Positions 1 to 5,811 of a stretch of 6,282 nucleotides of DNA are shown here, piece by piece. Origin of the DNA: Flavobacteriaceae bacterium (lineage in GTDB: Bacteria; Bacteroidota; Bacteroidia; Flavobacteriales; Flavobacteriaceae); NCBI GenBank assembly GCA_013042825.1, contig JABDPL010000044.1, positions 1 through 6,282 of the forward strand. Direction: 5' to 3'. The translations under genes were made by a program, and so were the position numbers. How positions within the stretch are numbered: position 1 is the stretch's first letter; each line of letters begins with the position of its first letter. The notes beneath the pieces are model-generated. The model saw only the letters and a program-made list of their open reading frames with translations. It did not search any database and was not told the origin of the DNA.

Positions 1-815
1 CCCCTGAGACCGCGAAACTAGAATGTGATAATCGTGGATTCAACTATGGCGATGCCGCCTTTGAAACATTGAAGTATACATCGGGTAGATTACTGTTTTG
101 GGAAGAACATTATTTCAGATTGATGGCCACCATGAGAATTTTGCGCATGGAGATCCCGATGAATTTTACCATGGAATTTCTGGAGCAGGAGATAATCGAG
201 ACCGTCAGAGCAAGCGGGTTATCGGATCAGGCCTGTAGGATAAAATTTATAGTCAATCGCAAATCGGGTGGCTTATATACACCGCTGACCAATGAAATTG
301 ACTATTTAATCAAAGCTTCTCCAATTGAATCAGGCCCCTATATGATGCGGGACCAGGGCGTAAAAATGGAATTATACAAAGATTATTTTATGCCGCCAGG
401 ATTATTATCAAACCTGAAGACCAATAACCGTCTTATCAATATACTAGGTGGAATTTATGCCCAGGATCAGGAGGTGGATAATTGTTTTATTCTTAACACT
501 GCGAAAATGGTGATTGAAGCGCTAAACGGCAATGTATTTCTCATTAAGGGTAACACCATAAAAACGCCGCCTCTGATCGATGGTTGCCTGAAAGGCATCA
601 TGCGAAATCAGATCATTGAAATAATCGGCTCTGATGATGATCTGGATTTGGATGAATCCTCAATATCGCCTTTCGAATTACAGAAGGCCGATGAAATTTT
701 TATAACCAATGTCATATCAGGTATAGTGCCGGTTAGCCAATACAGGAAAAAAACCTACAGCAAAGATACATCCTTATCCATCCTCGCTAAACTGAATTCT
801 AAAGTGTTTGCTTAA
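1..815 (+). CDS. Class IV aminotransferase (PLP-dependent), 5' end cut by the window edge
   Basis: The frame is open from the left edge (first whole codon at base 3) to the TAA at 813-815, giving 270 residues with no start inside. An apparent TTG start at base 69 is not real, because the family signature DNRGFNYGDAAFETLK lies across it (visible residues 9-24). Family homologues suggest only about 10-20 N-terminal residues are missing. Class IV hallmarks seen: the probable PLP lysine K139 in LKTNNRL, E172 in VIEALNGNVF, and TPPLIDGCLKGIMR (188-201), which lines the cofactor phosphate site. This fold includes 4-amino-4-deoxychorismate lyase (PabC, folate), branched-chain and D-amino-acid aminotransferases. 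The sequence alone does not settle the substrate, so no symbol is given. A soluble cytoplasmic enzyme is expected. It converges on yqgE with a 4-bp shared stop region and no terminator between them. Confidence 0.9.
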   Translation, partial: PETAKLECDNRGFNYGDAAFETLKYTSGRLLFWEEHYFRLMATMRILRMEIPMNFTMEFLEQEIIETVRASGLSDQACRIKFIVNRKSGGLYTPLTNEIDYLIKASPIESGPYMMRDQGVKMELYKDYFMPPGLLSNLKTNNRLINILGGIYAQDQEVDNCFILNTAKMVIEALNGNVFLIKGNTIKTPPLIDGCLKGIMRNQIIEIIGSDDDLDLDESSISPFELQKADEIFITNVISGIVPVSQYRKKTYSKDTSLSILAKLNSKVFA

Positions 816-1372
816 TTGTAGGAGGGGTCTTCAGGAGCATTAGACCAAATGCTGTATTCCCCGCCAAGTTCGAGCATTTTTTCTTTCCAGAAAGTCTGGC
901 TGCTTCTCTCTATGATACCGGAGCTGTAGATGTTTTCAGTCAGGATCCAGGAATTAGATGACAATTCATCATGAAGCTGATCGGTATCCCAACCTGAGTA
1001 TCCCAGGAAAAAACGAATGTTGGTTTGATTCAATTCCTGTTTGTTTACGGCTTGAACCACCGAATTGAAGTCTCCGCCCCAATAGATTCCATTTGAAATC
1101 TCGATGCTGTTCGGGATCAGTTCAGGTACGGTATGAATGAAATACAGATTAACCTGTTCAACAGGGCCACCATTATAAACCGTGATCTCTGCCGTAATCT
1201 CTGGAATAAGGTCGCTTAGATAATACTCCAGGGGTTTATTCAAAATAAAACCCACAGATCCTTCTTCGTTATGATCGGCCAAAAGAATCACCGAACGATT
1301 AAATGAAATATCACCCAGAATGGATGGTTCAGCTATGAGAAGGTCGCCTTTTTTCGGACTAATATTGATCAC
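812..1372 (-). CDS. yqgE: YqgE/AlgH family protein
   Basis: This 186-residue protein matches the YqgE/AlgH family (DUF179) in length and along its whole span. Signatures: KGDLLIAEPSILGD (8-21), FNRSVILLADHNEEGSVGFILNKP (24-47), YNGGPV (66-71), and GYSGWDTDQL (124-133) followed by EL..NSW (136-142). There is no signal peptide or membrane segment, so it is probably cytoplasmic. The family was linked genetically to alginate regulation in Pseudomonas, but its biochemical role is not established and the AlgH name should not be read as a function here. The start is GTG at 1370-1372; no ATG lies nearby in frame, and this start places the family N-terminus correctly. A weak promoter lies just upstream and the HU terminator separates it from HU, so it is probably transcribed alone. 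Its stop overlaps that of the convergent aminotransferase. Confidence 0.93.
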   Translation of the reverse strand: MINISPKKGDLLIAEPSILGDISFNRSVILLADHNEEGSVGFILNKPLEYYLSDLIPEITAEITVYNGGPVEQVNLYFIHTVPELIPNSIEISNGIYWGGDFNSVVQAVNKQELNQTNIRFFLGYSGWDTDQLHDELSSNSWILTENIYSSGIIERSSQTFWKEKMLELGGEYSIWSNAPEDPSYN

Positions 1373-1389
1373 GATCCAGAGATTTGAAT

Positions 1390-1420
1390 TAAATCTATAA
1401 CATATTTATGGATTATGCAA
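1390..1420 (-). promoter_or_regulatory. Candidate Bacteroidota-type promoter for yqgE
   Basis: On the minus strand TTG (1418-1420) is followed after 20 bp by TAGATTTA (1390-1397). This matches the Bacteroidota -7 consensus TAnnTTTG at all but the last base. Transcription would start near 1384, leaving a leader of only about 12 nt before the GTG start. The call is supported by its position between the HU terminator and yqgE, but one mismatch in AT-rich DNA could be chance. Confidence 0.35.
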
Positions 1421-1437
1421 GTGGGGCCATAGCAACG

Positions 1438-1480
1438 AAAAAAGGCTCATTGCAAACCAATGAGCCTTTAATTTTTTTAG
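1438..1480 (-). terminator. Intrinsic terminator downstream of HU, possibly bidirectional
   Basis: A perfect 12-bp inverted repeat (AAAGGCTCATTG at 1441-1452, its complement at 1458-1469) encloses a 5-nt loop. Read on the minus strand the stem is followed by T residues (six Ts including the end of the stem), as expected of a terminator about 20 bp after the HU stop codon. On the plus strand the stem is also followed by a T-rich run (1472-1478), so the element could stop transcription in both directions. It separates HU from yqgE. Confidence 0.88.
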
Positions 1481-1491
1481 CAACGATGGGT

Positions 1492-1764
1492 TTAGTTTAC
1501 CGCACTGCTCAAATCAGAACCTGCTTTAAACTTAACTACGTTTTTCGCTTTGATCTTTATAGTTTTTCCGGTTTGTGGGTTTCTACCTTCACGAGCCGCT
1601 CTCCTCGATACTGAAAACGATCCAAAACCTACTAAAGATACTCTTTTTCCTTTTTGTAATGCTCCCTCTATATCAATTAATAAAGAGTCCAATGCTTTCT
1701 TAGCAGCTGCTTTAGTAATTCCTGCATTTTCTGCCATTCCATTGATTAAATCTGTTTTGTTCAT
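1492..1764 (-). CDS. hup: HU family DNA-binding protein
   Basis: At 90 residues this has the normal length of HU/IHF subunits and matches throughout. The N-terminal helices (MNKTDLINGMAENAGITK) form the dimer core. The GFGSF turn (46-50) leads into the beta arm, which carries the conserved RNPQTG tip (61-66); P63 is the proline that intercalates between base pairs in this family. The C-terminus (VVKFKAGSDL) is the usual closing strand and helix. HU dimers bend and compact DNA and act in replication, repair and gene control in the nucleoid. Whether this is a homodimeric HU or one of several paralogues cannot be told from the window. ATG start at 1762-1764; the preceding bases are AT-rich without a Shine-Dalgarno, as is common in this phylum. 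It has its own promoter and terminator, so it is a single-gene transcript. Confidence 0.97.
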   Translation of the reverse strand: MNKTDLINGMAENAGITKAAAKKALDSLLIDIEGALQKGKRVSLVGFGSFSVSRRAAREGRNPQTGKTIKIKAKNVVKFKAGSDLSSAVN

Positions 1765-1793
1765 AAATTGAAATTTTAATGATTATTATTTTG

Positions 1794-1819
1794 GGTTAAC
1801 GAACACTTATGTTAAAACC
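1794..1819 (-). other. Imperfect inverted repeat in the HU leader
   Basis: GGTTAAC (1794-1800) and GTTAAAACC (1811-1819) are inverted copies apart from two extra A residues, with a 10-nt spacer. They fall at the very 5' end of the predicted HU transcript and could form a weak hairpin or an operator. The stem is short and AT-rich, so chance is a serious alternative. Confidence 0.25.
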
Positions 1820-1823
1820 AATA

Positions 1824-1853
1824 CAAATTTATGGGTATTGGCCATTCACGCAA
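1824..1853 (-). promoter_or_regulatory. Bacteroidota-type promoter of the HU gene
   Basis: On the minus strand TTG (1851-1853) is followed after 19 bp by TAAATTTG (1824-1831), an exact match to the Bacteroidota -7 consensus TAnnTTTG at the expected spacing from the -33 element. The inferred start of transcription is near 1818-1820, giving a leader of about 54 nt. The match and its location in the fmt-HU gap make this the best supported promoter in the window. Confidence 0.7.
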
Positions 1854-1957
1854 GTAATAGCGGGGAAAATGAGCATTTTTGTTGATAACTTCAGGCAATT
1901 GTTAATAAAGCCGGAGCGAATGATTAAAAATTTCTGAATCTCAGGCCCAATAAGGGA

Positions 1958-2908
1958 TTAGAGCAATTTAGCCTTCTGATGAAAATCGAAGCCGTTTAAA
2001 AGCGATTTTATGTCTATTTTTCGTTTGCCGGGAAGTTGTATTTCCATGATCCCGACCAAACCGTCAGGGCAAGCTACAGCCACCGTATTTTTATCGATAA
2101 GAAGCGCTCCGTTTTCGAGATTGTGTTCGGTTTTTCGGAAATCTGTCTTGAAGATCTTGATGCGCAGTTCTTCTTCATCATTATATAAGATTGTCCAGGC
2201 TGCCGGATATGGGGATAGACCTCTAATCAGGTTATGGATCTCTTCCCCGGGACGATTCCAATCTATTCGGCAATTCTCGGGATTGAGTTTAGGGGCGGGA
2301 TATCTGGCTTCATCATGTTTCTGCGGAATGGGTTTTGCCTTGCCCTGTTCTATTAATCCAACAGTTTCGAGAACAAGTTCGCTGCCAACAACCATTAATT
2401 TATCATGTAGGCTGCCGGCATTATCCACAGCTTCGATTTCCACCTCCCTCTGAAGAATGAGCTCTCCGGTGTCGATCTTCTCATCTATAAAGAACGTGCT
2501 CACCCCCGTTTTGGTTTCCCCGTTGATTATGGCCCAGTTTATGGGCGCAGCACCCCTATATTGCGGAAGAAGCGAAGCATGTAAATTAAAGGTCCCGAAT
2601 TCTGGGAGTTCCCAGACCGCTTGGGGTAACATGCGGAATGCGACCACTACCTGTAAATTGGGCTTCAAGGCCTCCAATGCTCTCAGGAAACTTACATTCT
2701 TAAGGCTCCTGGGCTGGAGAACCGTTAAACCTTTCTCCAGGGCATAACGTTTAATAACCGATGGTCTCAATTTGCGTCCCCGACCTGCCGGCTTGTCGGG
2801 TGCCGTGATTACGCCTACAACATTGTATCCACCTTCTAAAAGTGCATTTAAACTGGAAAGTGCAAATTCGGGCGTACCCATAAATACTATTCTTAAATCA
2901 CGTTTCAT
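1958..2908 (-). CDS. fmt: Methionyl-tRNA formyltransferase
   Basis: This enzyme transfers a formyl group from 10-formyltetrahydrofolate to Met-tRNA(fMet) in the cytoplasm, preparing it for translation initiation. The 316 residues match the family's usual length. The N-terminal formyltransferase domain begins with RIVFMGTPEFA (6-16). Next comes the RGRK loop (43-46) used in tRNA contact, then the catalytic triad region: N108 and H110 in FNLHASLLPQYRGAAP (107-122) and D146 in IDTGEL. The C-terminal tRNA-binding domain starts near 206 (APKLNPENCRIDW) and includes the IRGLSPYPAAW segment. Nothing essential is missing. The ATG at 2906-2908 overlaps the recQ stop as ATGA, so fmt is probably translated by coupling and transcribed with recQ and the ATPase. 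No obvious terminator follows the stop codon. Confidence 0.97.
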   Translation of the reverse strand: MKRDLRIVFMGTPEFALSSLNALLEGGYNVVGVITAPDKPAGRGRKLRPSVIKRYALEKGLTVLQPRSLKNVSFLRALEALKPNLQVVVAFRMLPQAVWELPEFGTFNLHASLLPQYRGAAPINWAIINGETKTGVSTFFIDEKIDTGELILQREVEIEAVDNAGSLHDKLMVVGSELVLETVGLIEQGKAKPIPQKHDEARYPAPKLNPENCRIDWNRPGEEIHNLIRGLSPYPAAWTILYNDEEELRIKIFKTDFRKTEHNLENGALLIDKNTVAVACPDGLVGIMEIQLPGKRKIDIKSLLNGFDFHQKAKLL

Positions 2909-4812
2909 TTATCTACAGGTTTATAGGTGTTGGTTTTGGTTACCTCGATCAGATTTTTCTCCAGCATATGCCTGATGAGTTCAGACACTTTTTTTTCGCT
3001 TAATCGGGTGTGTTTCATCAGCTCTCTTGAATTCAACGGTCCTTCTTTAAGAACAGCGATGATTCGGGTTATGATCTCTTTTGTGTTTATGCTCGACTCC
3101 GGCTGTTTCGCTCGCATGCACACTGAGCATATACCGCAATCCTCTCCAGATTTCTCTCCAAAATAGGCCAGGATTTGCCGGCTGCGGCAAATTTGATCAT
3201 TTTCAACATAGTCTAAAACACTGCGGATCTGCTCATGCTTGAGTTTGTTCTGCTGTTCGATGATCCTCGAAATACTGTTTATGGTTTTATCATCCTCGCG
3301 CGGCACAAGAAACGCGATCTCAGCATCGGTTTGGGATAATCTGAGGGCGATGATCTCATCCTGCTCCAATCGCTTGAGTCCTGATATGATCTGTTCTTCG
3401 GTTTGTTCACATTTTTCCGATATCAAAAGCAAATTTATTCTCGTGGGCACATCGAATACTCCGCCGTAGGTTCTGAGTATGACCTTGAGCATTTCTGCGA
3501 TCATAGGATGGGTTCTCATGTAAGAGAAGAGCTGTTCCTTCCCGATCTTCAATTGGAAAGTTGTCTGGTTCTTAAAATTGTGCCCCAGTGCGATTATACC
3601 ATTCCTATCGAGCAGAAGAATTGCATTATAAGCCTTCGCCGAGTTAAGATCATATTGTTTGCAAAATTGATCAAATTTGAAATCGAATAAGTTTTCCGGG
3701 CGCTCACCGTAAGCTACCTGAAAATAGGAGCACAGTTTGCGATAGATGTGCTTTACGAATTTTACATCAGGTAAAACTTTGAGAAACTGGTTTCTCAACC
3801 GCGATTCATCGGAATTGTTCTTCAGTATTATTCCAAAGGCCCGTTTACCGTTTCTACCTGCCCGTCCGGCTTCCTGATAATAGCTCTCCAGGCTCTCGGG
3901 AAGATTGATATGTATCACGGTCTCCACATCAGCTTTGTCAATACCCATTCCAAAGGCATTGGTAGCCACGATCACCTGGGACTCTCCGCTCATCCAAAGC
4001 TCATAGTGCGATTGTTTTTCTTCATGCTGCAAACCACCGTGGTAATGCACGGCGTTGATCCCTATGGTGTTCAAATACTCACTTATAGTCACAGTGCTTT
4101 TACGATTCCTGACATAAACGATAGATGATCCTTTGTGTTCCTTAAGCAGCTGCTCCAGCCTGTAATGTTTGTCCTCTTCCTCTATGACCATCAGCGCCAA
4201 TTCTTCTCTTCGGAAGGATCGCTGAAAGTGTTTAGCGTCTTCCAGATACAAATGGGTAATGATATCTTCAACGACCTCAGGCTTGGCTGTGGCGGTAAGG
4301 GCTATAAGATTTACTTCCGGATGAAACTCACGTAATATGTTGATATCCCTGTAAGCCGGCCTGAAATCATGACCCCACTGACTGATACAATGGGCCTCAT
4401 CAACAGCGATAAGATTTACCCGCATTTGCTTTATCCGTGATTGCACAAGCTCTTGCTGCAGCCTTTCTGGAGAGATATACAGGAATTTATATGCTCCGAA
4501 AATGCAGTTATCCAACTCGGTATCGATCTCATCCGGACGAAGGTCACTGGTAAGAGCAATGGCTTTAATACCGATTGTTTTTAAGGCCTTAACCTGGTCT
4601 TTCATAAGGGCGATCAATGGAGAAATAACAAGGCAAATACCATCAGATATCATTGCGGGTACCTGGTAGCATAAGGATTTTCCACCCCCTGTAGGCAGCA
4701 GGGCAAATACGTCCTTACCATCGATAACCGTATCGATAATCTCCTCCTGCATGGGCCGGAAGCCCTTGAAATTCCAATAGCGGTCGAGAATATCTATAGG
4801 TCGAACGATCAT
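2905..4812 (-). CDS. recQ: ATP-dependent DNA helicase RecQ, with zinc site set far from the helicase core
   Basis: RecQ helicases unwind DNA 3' to 5' with ATP in recombination and fork repair. All helicase motifs are present in this 635-residue protein: motif 0 FRPMQEEII (18-26), Walker A TGGGKS (41-46), DEAH (138-141) followed by the RecQ loop CISQWGHDFR, motif III LTATA (172-176), motif V VIVATNAFGMGIDKADV (280-296), and motif VI QEAGRAGR (313-320). A zinc-binding set C542, C559, C562, C565 has the same spacing as in E. coli RecQ but lies about 220 residues after motif VI instead of about 60, with a winged-helix-like segment between (roughly 350-510). A second short helical region (575-635) may be another winged helix. 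No HRDC domain is visible. ATG at 4810-4812 overlaps the upstream ATPase stop (ATGA), and its own stop overlaps fmt in the same way. Confidence 0.96.
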   Translation of the reverse strand: MIVRPIDILDRYWNFKGFRPMQEEIIDTVIDGKDVFALLPTGGGKSLCYQVPAMISDGICLVISPLIALMKDQVKALKTIGIKAIALTSDLRPDEIDTELDNCIFGAYKFLYISPERLQQELVQSRIKQMRVNLIAVDEAHCISQWGHDFRPAYRDINILREFHPEVNLIALTATAKPEVVEDIITHLYLEDAKHFQRSFRREELALMVIEEEDKHYRLEQLLKEHKGSSIVYVRNRKSTVTISEYLNTIGINAVHYHGGLQHEEKQSHYELWMSGESQVIVATNAFGMGIDKADVETVIHINLPESLESYYQEAGRAGRNGKRAFGIILKNNSDESRLRNQFLKVLPDVKFVKHIYRKLCSYFQVAYGERPENLFDFKFDQFCKQYDLNSAKAYNAILLLDRNGIIALGHNFKNQTTFQLKIGKEQLFSYMRTHPMIAEMLKVILRTYGGVFDVPTRINLLLISEKCEQTEEQIISGLKRLEQDEIIALRLSQTDAEIAFLVPREDDKTINSISRIIEQQNKLKHEQIRSVLDYVENDQICRSRQILAYFGEKSGEDCGICSVCMRAKQPESSINTKEIITRIIAVLKEGPLNSRELMKHTRLSEKKVSELIRHMLEKNLIEVTKTNTYKPVDK

Positions 4813-5423
4813 AGCGCTTCAGCAATTTGTATTATAAAATCGGTTCTTTCTTTCACATTTCCAAAAGGAACATCATGCAATCGATAATCATACTTGGAGT
4901 AGGTCTCCAACAATTGATCATGGATCTTTGCTGCCTGCTCGAAACTTTCGTAGCGTTCATTGTCCTTTGTGTAGATCTCAAGCCAGGGGGCTAATACGAA
5001 TACATGGTCATATATATGGGTTTTACAAGCCCGAACATAGTGATCGGGATAGGATTGATCTACAAAATCGAGATAGGCCAGGATATCGGGAATTCCCCTG
5101 TCCAGGAATACCAGTCCGCTGTTTTCCCCGGCTTCGTAAAATTGTTTCCTGCGTCCTTCAAGAAGTTTGTCGCTGAACAGCAATGGATTGGACAAAAACA
5201 ATTGATCGATCCCCTGTTGTTTAGCCTCCAGGGTCACCTGCCTTGAGATCTCCTCCAGGCAGGCATAGTTCCGTTTCAGCAACTCGTTGATTATTGAAGT
5301 TTTTCCCGTTCCGGGGCCTCCGGTAATGACAATACGTCTCGTACGCAATAGTGGTACAGTTTTAGCTGTAAAATTCGTAATAAAAAAAGGAAAAATAAAA
5401 TGGTATAGCCGTATCTTTACCAT
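4809..5423 (-). CDS. AAA_28-type P-loop ATPase/kinase of unknown substrate
   Basis: This is a small P-loop protein resembling the AAA_28 family, which includes the NadR-like ribosylnicotinamide kinase domain. Seen: Walker A GGPGTGKT (35-42), EEISRQV (57-63), a strand ending in the acidic LVFLDRG (104-110) with DRG followed by PD, a lid-like NERYESFEQA (155-164), and a C-terminal VPFGNVKERTDFI (185-197) typical of the family. Phosphoryl transfer to a small substrate is plausible, but the substrate is unknown. The coordinates use the only ATG (204 residues), which leaves just 15 bp to the divergent gene. The first 25 residues come from A/T-run DNA and form an odd hydrophobic stretch that the family lacks. 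TTG at 5346-5348 (M-R-T-R-R-I-V-I-T-G-G, 179 residues) may be the true start. It is the first gene of an operon with recQ and fmt. Confidence 0.88.
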   Translation of the reverse strand: MVKIRLYHFIFPFFITNFTAKTVPLLRTRRIVITGGPGTGKTSIINELLKRNYACLEEISRQVTLEAKQQGIDQLFLSNPLLFSDKLLEGRRKQFYEAGENSGLVFLDRGIPDILAYLDFVDQSYPDHYVRACKTHIYDHVFVLAPWLEIYTKDNERYESFEQAAKIHDQLLETYSKYDYRLHDVPFGNVKERTDFIIQIAEAL

Positions 5424-5438
5424 CTTTCCGCAAATATC

Positions 5439-5732
5439 ATGACCGACAAAGAAAAATCAGAAGAATTCTATAATAAACTAAGGGGGCACCTGCAGGAATC
5501 CACGACCTGGCCATCCCAATACCTGTATAAGTTCATAGTGAAAAGCGAGCAGGTCAAGATCGATACGATCGAGGCCATCTTTAACCATACCGGAGCGGTC
5601 ATAAAAACCAAGGAATCGCGTGCGGGAAAATACACTTCGGTTTCAATAAATGTGATCATGGAAAATCCGGATGCGGTGATTTCGAAGTATATAGAAGTAA
5701 GTGAAAAGGTAGAAGGGGTGATTTCCCTATAA
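5439..5732 (+). CDS. DUF493 (YbeD-like) family protein
   Basis: This 97-residue protein fits the DUF493 family, whose E. coli member is YbeD (87 residues). The family has a small alpha/beta fold like the ACT or ferredoxin domains, which suggests a regulatory or ligand-binding role, but none is proven here. Seen: a charged N-terminal helix (MTDKEKSEEFYNKL), WPSQYLYKFIVK (24-35), a GKYTSVSI strand (63-70) that matches the family G-x-Y-x-S motif, and a closing EGVISL. It has no signal peptide, membrane segment or catalytic-looking motif. The ATG at 5439-5441 puts the family N-terminus in place. It diverges from the ATPase operon. A loose TATCTTTA (5412-5419) lies upstream without a good TTG partner, so its promoter is unresolved. 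No terminator separates it from the DUF4290 gene. Confidence 0.92.
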   Translation: MTDKEKSEEFYNKLRGHLQESTTWPSQYLYKFIVKSEQVKIDTIEAIFNHTGAVIKTKESRAGKYTSVSINVIMENPDAVISKYIEVSEKVEGVISL

Positions 5733-5742
5733 CCTTTGCCAA

Positions 5743-5750
5743 TAATTTTG
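5743..5750 (+). promoter_or_regulatory. Candidate -7 element upstream of the DUF4290 gene
   Basis: TAATTTTG matches the Bacteroidota TAnnTTTG consensus exactly and lies in the short gap after the DUF493 stop, about 58 bp before the proposed DUF4290 start. No TTG occurs at the expected 19-20 bp upstream spacing, so the match may be fortuitous. The gene could instead be read through from DUF493. Confidence 0.35.
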
Positions 5751-5796
5751 TACTTTGCAACTTCTTAATCTTACCTGTTTAATTAGTAATAACCTC

Positions 5797-5811
5797 ATGT
5801 TTTTATTTTGA
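5797..5811 (+). other. Four-codon upstream reading frame overlapping the DUF4290 start
   Basis: ATG at 5797-5799 opens a tiny frame, Met-Phe-Leu-Phe, that ends at TGA (5809-5811). That stop overlaps the proposed TTG start of DUF4290 (5808-5810) as TTGA, an arrangement that can couple translation. It is not claimed as a gene. It may be chance in T-rich DNA, or may mark a sequencing error in the T runs. Confidence 0.35.

Noticed and set aside
69..71. TTG as the start of the aminotransferase
   Set aside because: Conserved family sequence continues upstream in frame to the window edge, so the true start lies outside.
1408..1614. Plus-strand open frame of 68 codons across the terminator and into HU
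   Set aside because: It spans a perfect terminator hairpin and is antisense to a clear HU gene; the translation resembles no family.
1910..1957. Possible terminator after fmt (CTGA-GAT-TCAG on the minus strand followed by AAATTTTTAA)
   Set aside because: A 4-bp stem with a 3-nt loop is too weak to support a terminator call.
2010..2747. Two long plus-strand frames opposite fmt
   Set aside because: They are antisense to a complete fmt with all catalytic residues, and their translations are low in family-like features.
5751..5758. TACTTTGC as a second promoter element before DUF4290
   Set aside because: It is one base short of TAnnTTTG and has no TTG at suitable spacing.
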